Notes under the pieces: model-generated
What the model was told of the DNA's origin: nothing
Databases searched by the model: none
Seen by the model: only the letters and a program-made list of their open reading frames with translations
Position numbers and translations under genes: made by a program
Shown here: positions 1 through 6,282 of the stretch, piece after piece
Layout: each line of letters starts with the position of its first letter
How positions within the stretch are numbered: the first letter of the stretch is position 1
From: Avimonoglobus sp965151315
GTDB lineage: Bacteria > Bacillota > Clostridia > UBA1381
NCBI GenBank assembly: GCA_965151315.1
Contig: CBCTZG010000078.1
Coordinates: forward strand, 1-13,313
Direction of reading: 5' to 3'
DNA: 13,313 bases

Positions 1-102
1 CATACAGACCTGTGCCCGGCCCTCTAAATACCGCACCAGCTCCTGGGTGCGCTGGAGACCAATGTCCTTGGTGTCATTGGGTATCACTGCGATTTTTTTC
101 AT
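1..102 (-). CDS. nadK: Probable NAD kinase, N-terminal 34 codons only (gene runs off the left edge)
   Basis: Read on the minus strand from the ATG at 102-100, the frame stays open to the window edge and gives 34 residues beginning MKKIAVIPNDTKDIGLQRTQ. A short basic start, a hydrophobic beta strand, an Asn and then a helix is how clostridial NAD kinases begin (an 'I.PN..KD' strand leading into the nucleotide-binding domain). NAD kinase phosphorylates NAD+ to NADP+ in the cytoplasm. The GGD and other diagnostic motifs lie outside the window, so the family call rests on the N-terminus alone. A purine-rich ribosome-binding site (GGGAAGGGA) lies just upstream, and a near-consensus promoter at 135-163 drives it away from the rnf operon. 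Another protein with a Rossmann-like N-terminus remains possible. Confidence 0.6.
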   Translation of the reverse strand, partial: MKKIAVIPNDTKDIGLQRTQELVRYLEGRAQVCM

Positions 103-120
103 GGCATTCCCTTCCCTGCT

Positions 121-143
121 GTATATTTATACATATTATATAC
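121..143. repeat. AT-rich dyad GTATAT-N11-ATATAC over the nadK -10 box
   Basis: The 23-base segment begins GTATAT and ends ATATAC, six-base inverted arms around an 11-base AT-rich centre. It covers the -10 box of the leftward promoter. Its minus strand carries GTATATAATAT, which recurs identically on the plus strand at 242-252 over the rnf -10 box. It could be an operator, but a -10 box embedded in AT-rich sequence would look partly similar by chance. Confidence 0.4.
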
Positions 144-163
144 GGTATCCGACCAAATTTCAA
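135..163 (-). promoter_or_regulatory. Promoter of the leftward (nadK) gene
   Basis: On the minus strand, TTGAAA (163-158) and TATAAT (140-135) are separated by exactly 17 bases, an almost perfect sigma-A promoter. Transcription would start near 128, leaving a leader of about 26 bases before the ATG at 102. The -10 box sits inside a GTATAT...ATATAC dyad (121-143). Confidence 0.72.
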
Positions 164-221
164 CCATATCCGAAAATTTTATTGGTTTTGTGGCCTGTTT
201 TTGTTGCTTTCATCATAAATT

Positions 222-250
222 TATGGTAATATTAAACCATTGTATATAAT
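222..250 (+). promoter_or_regulatory. Probable promoter of the rnf operon
   Basis: A perfect -10 box TATAAT lies at 245-250. Seventeen bases upstream the -35 position (222-227, TATGGT) is poor, which suggests an activator-dependent promoter. A second possibility is TTGCTT (204-209), 17 bases, then TAATAT (227-232) preceded by an extended -10 TG (224-225). Either gives a leader of roughly 55-75 bases, which contains a small hairpin (GGCGGC at 267-272 with GCTGCC at 276-281, one G-T pair). No terminator separates this promoter from rnfC. Confidence 0.5.
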
Positions 251-262
251 ATAGGTATATAC
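242..262. repeat. AT-rich dyad GTATAT-N9-ATATAC over the rnf -10 box
   Basis: Six-base inverted arms (242-247 and 257-262) flank a 9-base centre and enclose TATAAT at 245-250. The first 11 bases (242-252) are identical to the minus strand of the dyad at the divergent promoter (143-133). The matching position over both opposing -10 boxes is what makes a shared operator worth considering. Confidence 0.4.
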
Positions 263-312
263 TGACGGCGGCATCGCTGCCCAGGACATACCAAGAGGAA
301 AGGAAGATCCAA

Positions 313-1632
313 ATGGCGGTTACATTCAAGGGCGGGCTCCACATCCCCGACCACAAGGAATCCACCAATACCATCCCCATCCGGGAAATTGAAGGGGCGC
401 CCCTGCATAGCTTTCCGCTGCAGCAGCATATCGGCGCGCCGGTAGAGCCGGTTGTCAAGGCCGGCGACCAGGTCGCTGCCGGGCAGATTATCGCGGACAG
501 CGATGCCTATATGTCTGTGCCGGTGCACAGCTCTGTATCCGGCGTTGTCAAAAGCATTGGTCCGGCGCTGCATCCCTCCGGCGTGCGGGTGACGGCGATC
601 CAGATCGAAAATGACTTTCAATATACCCCCTGGGAGCATATGCATCCCCGGGATCCCGAAAAGCTGACAAAGGAAGATCTTCTAAAGGTAATCCGGGACG
701 CTGGAATCGTGGGCATGGGCGGCGCCGGCTTTCCTACCCATGTGAAGCTCTCCCCTCCGTCGGACAAGACCATCAGCCATGTGATCGTCAACGGTGCGGA
801 ATGCGAACCGTATCTTACCGCAGATCATCGGCGGATGCTGGAAATGCCGGAGGAGATCATAGATGGGCTCCATATCGCTATGCGGATCCTGGGCTTAGAC
901 CGGGGCTATATCGGCATTGAGGAAAATAAACCGGATGCGATCCAGCTGTTGGGCGAGTATGCCGCAAAGGCGGGCGACATTACGGTCGTTTCTCTAAAGA
1001 CCAAGTACCCTCAAGGCGCAGAAAAGCAGCTGATCAAAGCCATTACTGGACGGCAGGTGCCCTCCGGCGGCCTGCCGGCGGACGCCGGGGCCATCGTTTT
1101 GAATATTGATACCGTGACCCAGATCTCCCGGGCCTGCCGGCGGGGGACGCCCCTGACAGAACGGATTGTTACTGTTGCCGGGGACTGCATCCAAGAGCCC
1201 GGCAACCTGGCCGTGCGCCTGGGCGCACCCTTCTCTCACGTAATCGAGGCGGCGGGGGGCTTTTCCAAAGAACCTCGAAAGCTCATTATGGGCGGGCCTA
1301 TGATGGGGATCGCCCAGTTTTCCCTGGACGTGCCTGTGATCAAGACCACCTCGGGCCTGCTGGCCTTTTCCACCTTGGATGATAATTACGACTTAGACTC
1401 TCCCTGCATCCGGTGCGGCAAATGCGCGGATCACTGCCCCATGCGCCTGATGCCCCTATATCTATCCAAATACGCCATGGAGGAAAACTGGGAGATGTGT
1501 GAAAAATACAATGTTCTGGACTGCATTGAATGCGGGATTTGCTCATACCTGTGCCCCGGGCTCCAAAGCCCGCTGCACAACATCCGCATCGCCAAGCAGC
1601 AGATACTGGAGAACAGGAGGAAGCAAAAATAA
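313..1632 (+). CDS. rnfC: Rnf complex subunit RnfC (NADH/flavin-site, Fe-S subunit)
   Basis: RnfC is the peripheral cytoplasmic subunit of the ferredoxin:NAD+ oxidoreductase, where NAD+ is reduced. The 439-residue protein starts with the family N-terminus (FKGGLHIPDHK). It then has a barrel-sandwich segment (about 40-100) and the complex-I 51-kDa-like flavin/NAD region with GIVGMGGAGFPTHVKL at 131-146 and an NGAECEP stretch at 160-166. Two 4Fe-4S sets near the C-terminus are C365, C368, C371, C375 and C404, C407, C410, C414. Length is normal for clostridial RnfC, which lacks the long repeat tail seen in some proteobacteria. The ATG at 313 has an AGGAAAGGAAG site upstream. This is the first gene of a tightly packed operon. 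The stop codon shares its last base with the rnfD start. Confidence 0.97.
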   Translation: MAVTFKGGLHIPDHKESTNTIPIREIEGAPLHSFPLQQHIGAPVEPVVKAGDQVAAGQIIADSDAYMSVPVHSSVSGVVKSIGPALHPSGVRVTAIQIENDFQYTPWEHMHPRDPEKLTKEDLLKVIRDAGIVGMGGAGFPTHVKLSPPSDKTISHVIVNGAECEPYLTADHRRMLEMPEEIIDGLHIAMRILGLDRGYIGIEENKPDAIQLLGEYAAKAGDITVVSLKTKYPQGAEKQLIKAITGRQVPSGGLPADAGAIVLNIDTVTQISRACRRGTPLTERIVTVAGDCIQEPGNLAVRLGAPFSHVIEAAGGFSKEPRKLIMGGPMMGIAQFSLDVPVIKTTSGLLAFSTLDDNYDLDSPCIRCGKCADHCPMRLMPLYLSKYAMEENWEMCEKYNVLDCIECGICSYLCPGLQSPLHNIRIAKQQILENRRKQK

Positions 1633-2597
1633 TGGAGCATCGATTTGTCGTATCATCATCGCCCCACATCCACGCCCAGGAGTCCATCTCCTCCATTATG
1701 CTGGATGTGCTCATCGCCCTGGTTCCCGCGGCGCTGGCAGGGGTCTATTACTTCGGCTACCGCAGCGCGCTGGTCATGCTGACCACCATGGCCGCGGCGG
1801 TACTGGCTGAATACCTGTATGAAAAATGCATGAAAAAGCCGGTCACCACCCGGGATCTTTCCGCTCTGGTCACCGGCCTCCTCTTAGGTATGAACCTGCC
1901 GGCCACCCTGCCCCTCTGGATGGCAGCGGCGGGCAGTGTCTTTGCCATTGTGATCGTGAAGCAGCTCTACGGCGGCCTGGGCAGGAACTTTATGAACCCG
2001 GCCTTAGCTGCCCGGTGCTTTATGCTGATTGCCTGGGCCGGCGCCATGACCACCTTTTCCGAGCCTCTGGCCGGCGTAGACGCCATTTCCTCGGCAACGC
2101 CCCTAGCTGTATTAAAGGGGACGTCGGAAGGCAGCCTGCCCACCTTAAAACAGGCCTTTTTCGGCGCTATGCCTGGTTCCATTGGAGAAACCTCCTGCCT
2201 GATGCTTCTGCTGGGCTTTTTGTATCTTCTCATCCGCCGGGTTGTGGACTGGAAGATCCCCGTTACATATCTGGTGTCCTTTGCCCTGCTGACCTTCCTG
2301 TTCGGCCATAACGCCGCCGGTATGGATCAGCTGTCCTACACCCTGCTGCAGCTTATGAGCGGCGGCCTGCTCTTAGGGGCTTTCTTTATGGCCACCGATT
2401 ACGTCACCACCCCAACCACACCCCTGGGGCATATTATCTTCGGGCTGGGCTGCGGCGTCCTAACCTTTGTCATCCGGCAGTTCGGCGGGTATCCGGAGGG
2501 TGTTTCCTTCTCCATCCTGCTGATGAACGTATGCGCGCCGCTGATCGACCGGTATACGGTGCCGAAAAAATTCGGGGAGGTAAGAAAGCATGCTTAA
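1632..2597 (+). CDS. rnfD: Rnf complex subunit RnfD (membrane, covalent FMN)
   Basis: RnfD is an integral membrane subunit of the Rnf ion pump, homologous to NqrB, and carries FMN bound to threonine. The 321-residue protein has many hydrophobic segments (for example about 24-43, 46-60, 96-110, 187-202, 211-226, 240-255 and 266-281). The flavinylation motif is DAISSATPL at 150-158, giving Thr156 as the likely attachment site. I chose the ATG at 1632 because it begins with the family N-terminus (VVSSSPHIH) and overlaps the rnfC stop as TAATG, with AGGAGG at 1615-1620. The reading frame is open further upstream inside rnfC, but that part does not resemble RnfD. The gene overlaps rnfG by 8 bases, pointing to translational coupling. 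Confidence 0.96.
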   Translation: MEHRFVVSSSPHIHAQESISSIMLDVLIALVPAALAGVYYFGYRSALVMLTTMAAAVLAEYLYEKCMKKPVTTRDLSALVTGLLLGMNLPATLPLWMAAAGSVFAIVIVKQLYGGLGRNFMNPALAARCFMLIAWAGAMTTFSEPLAGVDAISSATPLAVLKGTSEGSLPTLKQAFFGAMPGSIGETSCLMLLLGFLYLLIRRVVDWKIPVTYLVSFALLTFLFGHNAAGMDQLSYTLLQLMSGGLLLGAFFMATDYVTTPTTPLGHIIFGLGCGVLTFVIRQFGGYPEGVSFSILLMNVCAPLIDRYTVPKKFGEVRKHA

Positions 2598-3168
2598 GCA
2601 AAGCGACGGGAAAGAAATTATTAAAATCGGCGGCATCCTCTTTGCCATTACCGCCATCGCCGCTCTGGTGCTGGCCCTGATGAACGGGGTCACCGCGCCG
2701 GTCATCGCCCAAAATCAGGCGAAAAAACAGGCGGAGGCTATGCAGGCTGTCCTGCCGGAGGCCAGCGGCTTTTCTGAGGAAAATCTGAAAACAGACGATA
2801 TGGATGATACTGTCACCGCTGTTTATGAAAGCACAAACAACGCCGGCTTTGCCGTCATGGTTTCTCCCAGCGGCTACGGCGGGGCGATCTCCATGGCTGT
2901 CGGCGTCACCCCGGAGGGCGAGGTGGCCGGTGTGGACATTATCAGCCAGACGGAAACCGCCGGTTTGGGCTCCAACTGCACCAAGCCGGAATTTAAAGAA
3001 CAGTTTGTCGGCAAAACCGCCGGGATCACAGTCACTAAGTCTGGGGCGCAGGGGAATGAAATCGACGCGATTTCTTCCGCTACCATTACCTCTAAGGCTG
3101 TCACCGCCGGCGTCAATTCAGCCATCGCGGCGGCGGAAGCCGCAGGCGGAAGGGAGGTCCAGAAATAA
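2590..3168 (+). CDS. rnfG: Rnf complex subunit RnfG (membrane-anchored covalent flavoprotein)
   Basis: RnfG, homologous to NqrC, carries covalently bound FMN on the outer face of the membrane and relays electrons within the Rnf complex. The 192-residue protein has one N-terminal membrane helix (about 11-32) followed by an FMN-binding domain. In this, GGAISMAVGVTPEGEVAGVD (97-116) and TAGLGSNCTKPEF (123-135) match the family. The flavinylation motif is DAISSATITS at 159-168, with Thr165 as the expected attachment residue. The start overlaps the end of rnfD by 8 bases and is preceded by a GGGGAGG site. The stop codon is directly followed by the rnfE start. Confidence 0.96.
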   Translation: MLKQSDGKEIIKIGGILFAITAIAALVLALMNGVTAPVIAQNQAKKQAEAMQAVLPEASGFSEENLKTDDMDDTVTAVYESTNNAGFAVMVSPSGYGGAISMAVGVTPEGEVAGVDIISQTETAGLGSNCTKPEFKEQFVGKTAGITVTKSGAQGNEIDAISSATITSKAVTAGVNSAIAAAEAAGGREVQK

Positions 3169-3795
3169 ATGGATAACAAGCATAAAAACCTGGGGATCAT
3201 CCTCAATGGGTTGATTCAGGAAAACCCCACCTTTGTCCAGCTTTTGGGCATGTGCCCCACCCTGGCGGTCACTACCTCTCTGCAAAACGGGCTGGGGATG
3301 GGTCTTTCCGCAACGGCGGTGCTGATCGCCTCTAACTTTTTGATCTCCCTGCTGCGGAAATTGATTCCGGAAAAGGTACGCATCGCAGCCTATATCGTCA
3401 TTATCGCCACCTTCGTAACCCTGATCCAAATGGCTTTAAACGCTTTTGTCCCCACCCTGGCGGACCAGCTGGGCATCTTTATCCCCCTGATCGTGGTAAA
3501 CTGTATTATCCTGGCCCGGGCGGAGGCGTTCGCTTCTAAAAATACCATCGGCAAGTCCGCGTTAGACGGATTGGGGATGGGGCTGGGCTTTACCTGTGCT
3601 CTTTGCATTATTTCCGCTGTCCGGGAATTTTTCGGCACCGGCGCCATTTGGGGAATCCCCATTTATGGGGAAACCATTACGCCGCCGGCCATTATCGCCA
3701 TGCCGCCGGGAGGCTTTATCGTACTGGGGCTTTTGATCGCCCTGATCAACTATATTGCAGCAAAACAAAAAAGAAAGGCCGGTGACCGCAGATGA
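3169..3795 (+). CDS. rnfE: Rnf complex subunit RnfE (membrane)
   Basis: RnfE is a polytopic membrane subunit, homologous to NqrD, that pairs with RnfA to form the membrane core. The 208-residue protein opens with GIILNGLIQENPTFVQLLGMCPTLAV, typical of the family, and has about six hydrophobic segments. Cys29 (GMCPTLAV) and Cys112 (VVNCIILARAEAFA) match the cysteines that, in the NqrD/NqrE and RnfA/RnfE pairs, hold an iron-sulfur cluster inside the membrane. The ATG at 3169 follows the rnfG stop with no gap and uses the GGGAGG site at the end of rnfG. The last four bases overlap the rnfA start (ATGA). Confidence 0.96.
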   Translation: MDNKHKNLGIILNGLIQENPTFVQLLGMCPTLAVTTSLQNGLGMGLSATAVLIASNFLISLLRKLIPEKVRIAAYIVIIATFVTLIQMALNAFVPTLADQLGIFIPLIVVNCIILARAEAFASKNTIGKSALDGLGMGLGFTCALCIISAVREFFGTGAIWGIPIYGETITPPAIIAMPPGGFIVLGLLIALINYIAAKQKRKAGDRR

Positions 3796-4367
3796 AACTC
3801 CTCTCAATCCTGATCGCCGCCCTGTTTACCGAAAACTTTGTCATGGTGAAGTTTTTGGGAATCTGTCCCTTTTTAGGGGTTTCCAAAAAAACGGAAACCG
3901 CGCTGGGAATGGGAATGGCGGTGACCTTTGTCATGGCGGTCTCCTCCATGATTACGTATTTAGTGAACCACTTCCTTTTAGAGCCCTTTGGCCTGGAATA
4001 CCTCCAAACAATTGTCTTTATTCTGATCATCGCGGGGCTTGTCCAGTTTGTGGAAATGTTTGTGAAAAAAAGTATGCCTGCCCTGTATAACGCGTTAGGT
4101 ATTTATCTTCCCCTAATCACTACCAACTGCGCCGTTTTAGGCGTGGCCCTGTTAAACGTGCAGTATGGATATAACTTTCTGGAATCCCTGTTCTACGGCA
4201 CCTTCGCGGCCTTGGGCTTTTCTCTGGCCATCGTACTGTTCTCTGGGATCCGGGAATATATTTCGGAAAGCACCGTGCCCGACGCCTTCCGCGGCTTCCC
4301 CATCGCCCTGGTAACCGCCGGACTGATGGCTATCGCCTTTATGGGCTTTTCCGGGTTTACGGTTTAA
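3792..4367 (+). CDS. rnfA: Rnf complex subunit RnfA (membrane)
   Basis: RnfA is the NqrE-like polytopic membrane partner of RnfE. The 191-residue product starts with the family signature LFTENFVMVKFLGICPFLGVSKK (11-33) and has about six membrane helices in inverted topology relative to RnfE. Cys25 (GICPF) and Cys113 (TTNCAVLG) are the expected ligands of the intramembrane iron-sulfur cluster shared with RnfE. The start overlaps the rnfE stop as ATGA, with GGTGA at 3781-3785 as a modest ribosome-binding site, so translation is probably coupled to rnfE. It is separated from rnfB by a short gap holding a strong AAGGAGG. Confidence 0.97.
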   Translation: MKLLSILIAALFTENFVMVKFLGICPFLGVSKKTETALGMGMAVTFVMAVSSMITYLVNHFLLEPFGLEYLQTIVFILIIAGLVQFVEMFVKKSMPALYNALGIYLPLITTNCAVLGVALLNVQYGYNFLESLFYGTFAALGFSLAIVLFSGIREYISESTVPDAFRGFPIALVTAGLMAIAFMGFSGFTV

Positions 4368-4372
4368 GGAGG
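4366..4372 (+). promoter_or_regulatory. Ribosome-binding site that decides the rnfB start
   Basis: AAGGAGG overlaps the rnfA stop codon. Spacings from the end of GGAGG to the three consecutive ATGs are 3, 6 and 9 bases, favouring 4379 or 4382 over 4376. Confidence 0.75.
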
Positions 4373-4378
4373 CGGATG

Positions 4379-5200
4379 ATGATGAATTTTTACAATATTT
4401 TAGCCGCCGTTTTAATCGTCGGCGGCACAGGACTGCTGTTTGGCTGCCTTCTGGCTTTTGCCGCCATTATTTTTAAGGTTTCCCGGGACGAGCGGATCGA
4501 TAAGATTACAGAAGTCCTTCCCGGGGCCAACTGCGGCGCCTGCGGGTATGCCGGCTGCGGGGCGTATGCTGCCGCTATTGTCAGCGATGGGGCGCCGATT
4601 AACGCCTGCAGCGTGGGGAAAGACCCGGTCGCCCAGCAGATCGGTAAAATCATGGGGAAAAAAGCGGAGAAGGTGGAGCCCAAGGTAGCCCGGGTTTTAT
4701 GCGGCGGCGTTTGTTCTGCATCCCTGGAAAAATATGAATATCACGGGATCCAAAGCTGTGTTGCCGAGGCGAAGCTGGCCGGCGGGGCAAAAGCCTGCCC
4801 CTATGGCTGCCTGGGGCTGGGCACCTGCCAGGCTGCCTGCCAGTTCGGGGCCATTTCCATTGTAGACGGGGTGGCGGTGATCAATGAGGAAAAATGCACC
4901 GCCTGCGGCCAGTGCATTCAAAAATGCCCGAAGCACATTATCCAGTTTGTACCCAAAAAGAACAAGACCTGGGTCCGGTGCGCCAATGCTGACAAGGGCG
5001 CTGTTACCAACAAATACTGCAAAAACGGCTGTATCGGCTGCCGGATGTGCGAAAAGGTCTGCCCCACCGGCGCCATCAAGGTGGAGGACAATTATGCCTC
5101 CATTGATTATTCCAAATGCATTAACTGCGGGGAATGTGCGAAAAAATGCCCCAAGCATGTAATCGTATTCCCGGGAGGCGGGCAAAATGGCACGGCGTAA
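4379..5200 (+). CDS. rnfB: Rnf complex subunit RnfB (multi-cluster ferredoxin-accepting subunit)
   Basis: RnfB takes electrons from reduced ferredoxin and passes them into the Rnf complex. With the start at 4379 the protein has 273 residues. It has an N-terminal membrane helix (about 6-33) and the RnfB-type 4Fe-4S domain GANCGACGYAGCGAYA with C52, C55, C60 and C77. A cysteine-rich ferredoxin array follows: CPYGC...C...C (140-154), CTACGQCIQKC (173-183), a set at 201-228 with CKNGCIGCRMCEKVC, and CINCGECAKKC (247-257). The expanded array is typical of acetogen and clostridial RnfB. Three in-frame ATGs occur at 4376, 4379 and 4382. AAGGAGG at 4366-4372 is too close to the first and well placed for the second or third, so the exact start is uncertain by one codon. 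The end overlaps the next gene by 14 bases. Confidence 0.95.
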   Translation: MMNFYNILAAVLIVGGTGLLFGCLLAFAAIIFKVSRDERIDKITEVLPGANCGACGYAGCGAYAAAIVSDGAPINACSVGKDPVAQQIGKIMGKKAEKVEPKVARVLCGGVCSASLEKYEYHGIQSCVAEAKLAGGAKACPYGCLGLGTCQAACQFGAISIVDGVAVINEEKCTACGQCIQKCPKHIIQFVPKKNKTWVRCANADKGAVTNKYCKNGCIGCRMCEKVCPTGAIKVEDNYASIDYSKCINCGECAKKCPKHVIVFPGGGQNGTA

Positions 5201-6065
5201 GCAGCAGGTCTCCCTGTTTTCCGTCATCATCGTGCTTGCGGCGGCAGCCCTCGGCTACTTTTTCTCCAAGCCAGCTGCGCGGATCGTTGGATCCGTTTCC
5301 TCCGCAGACGTCGCAGTGCATTTTATTGATGTAGGCCAAGGGGATTCGGAGCTGATTTGGCTGCCCGGCGGCAAGACCATGCTCATCGACGCCGGAGATA
5401 ATGGCCAGGAGGACCGGCTATTGTCCTATCTCCGGGCCCAGGGCGTTTCCCGCATTGACTATTTGGTTGGCACCCATCCCCATGCCGATCATATCGGCGG
5501 CATGCGTGAGGTCATTGAAACGTTTCCTATAGGAAAAATTTACCTGCCCCGCGTCAGCCATACCTCCGAGACCTATACAGATATGCTGAAAGCGATTGAG
5601 CAAAAAGGATTGACTGTAGAAACCGCCCGGCAGGGAAAAGTCCTGTTCGCAGAAAACGGCGTCCGGGCAGAATGCCTGGCTCCGGCCGGAGAAAGCTATG
5701 AATCCTTAAACAACCATTCCGCCGTGATTCGGCTTACCTATCAGGATATATCCTTCCTGTTTACCGGCGACGCGGAAGGCCTTTCTGAAAAGGAGATGCT
5801 TTCTGCCGGCATCGATTTAACGGCTGATGTCCTTAAGGTCGGCCACCATGGCAGTTCTACCTCTACCACCGCAGATTTTCTCCAGGCTGTATCCCCCGGC
5901 TGCGCCGTAATCAGCTGCGGGAAAAGCAACGACTATGGCCATCCCCACCAGGAAACCTTGAAAAAGCTGGAAAAGGCCGGTATAGAAGTATTCCGCACCG
6001 ATGAAATGGGTACAATTATCATGGAAACAGACGGGAAAAATATCAATATACGAAAAGAGCGGTGA
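5187..6065 (+). CDS. Membrane-anchored MBL-fold metallohydrolase, ComEC C-terminal type
   Basis: The 292-residue protein has a basic start and one hydrophobic helix (about 8-26), so it is probably anchored with its domain outside the membrane. The domain that follows resembles the hydrolase half of ComEC/Rec2: HFIDVGQGDSELI (45-57), the metal motif THPHADH (96-102), FTGDAE with D195, VGHHGS (H220, H221), and GHPH (251-254). The ComEC channel domain is absent, so this is the stand-alone form (COG2333-like). Substrate is unknown; related domains act on nucleic acids or phosphodiesters. The start overlaps the 3' end of rnfB by 14 bases, with GGAGG at 5174-5178, so it is likely translated with the rnf genes. 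A DUF3006 gene follows, a frequent partner. It is not a flavodiiron protein: no flavodoxin domain is present. Confidence 0.88.
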   Translation: MARRKQQVSLFSVIIVLAAAALGYFFSKPAARIVGSVSSADVAVHFIDVGQGDSELIWLPGGKTMLIDAGDNGQEDRLLSYLRAQGVSRIDYLVGTHPHADHIGGMREVIETFPIGKIYLPRVSHTSETYTDMLKAIEQKGLTVETARQGKVLFAENGVRAECLAPAGESYESLNNHSAVIRLTYQDISFLFTGDAEGLSEKEMLSAGIDLTADVLKVGHHGSSTSTTADFLQAVSPGCAVISCGKSNDYGHPHQETLKKLEKAGIEVFRTDEMGTIIMETDGKNINIRKER

Positions 6066-6070
6066 TTTTT

Positions 6071-6268
6071 ATGTACATTACCATTGATCGGTTTGAAGGC
6101 CAGTACGCCGTAGCGGAGCTGGAAGACGGCACACTGCTGAATGTCCCCCGGCGGTTGTTCCCAGCCGCAAAGGAAGGGGATGTCGTGCGGATTAACGTTG
6201 ATCCGGAAAAGACCCAGGCCAAACGAAATGAAGTTAAAAATTTGACGGACAAATTATTTCGAGATTAA
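6071..6268 (+). CDS. DUF3006 domain protein (small)
   Basis: This 65-residue protein begins MYITIDRFEGQYAVAELEDG and continues with a GDVVRI strand near 38-43, the pattern of DUF3006. That is a short, mostly beta protein of unknown function often encoded next to stand-alone ComEC-like MBL hydrolases, as here. No membrane segment or signal is visible, and the end is charged and lysine-rich. I chose the ATG at 6071 because the family conserves the residues just after it and GGTGA lies six bases upstream. A GTG at 6062, overlapping the preceding stop as GTGA, would add three residues and cannot be excluded. It lies 5 bases after the MBL gene and 14 bases before the next gene. Confidence 0.85.
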   Translation: MYITIDRFEGQYAVAELEDGTLLNVPRRLFPAAKEGDVVRINVDPEKTQAKRNEVKNLTDKLFRD

Positions 6269-6273
6269 AGGAG
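6267..6273 (+). promoter_or_regulatory. Ribosome-binding site that decides the start of the flavin-reductase/rubredoxin gene
   Basis: AAAGGAG abuts an ATG at 6274 with no spacer but lies 9 bases before the in-frame ATG at 6283, so 6283 is the better start. Confidence 0.7.
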
Positions 6274-6282
6274 ATGGATACT

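Noticed and set aside
103..312. Rex-type redox operator between nadK and rnfC
   Set aside because: No TTGTTAA-N4-TTAACAA-like palindrome is present; the inverted repeats seen have different arms.
232..645. Long minus-strand open frames inside rnfC and similar ones inside ftsH and the galactosidase
   Set aside because: They lie antisense to strongly conserved genes, resemble no family I know, and are expected in GC-rich coding sequence.
1530..1631. Extension of RnfD upstream into rnfC
   Set aside because: The family N-terminus begins at the ATG at 1632, which has AGGAGG upstream; the extra codons are a shadow of rnfC.
5187..6065. Flavodiiron protein (FprA), suggested by the MBL fold beside an Hrb gene
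   Set aside because: No flavodoxin domain follows, a membrane anchor is present, and the motifs HFIDVGQGDSE and VGHHGS are those of the ComEC-type hydrolase.
5187..6065. Full competence protein ComEC
   Set aside because: Only the hydrolase half with one membrane helix is present; the multi-helix channel domain is missing.
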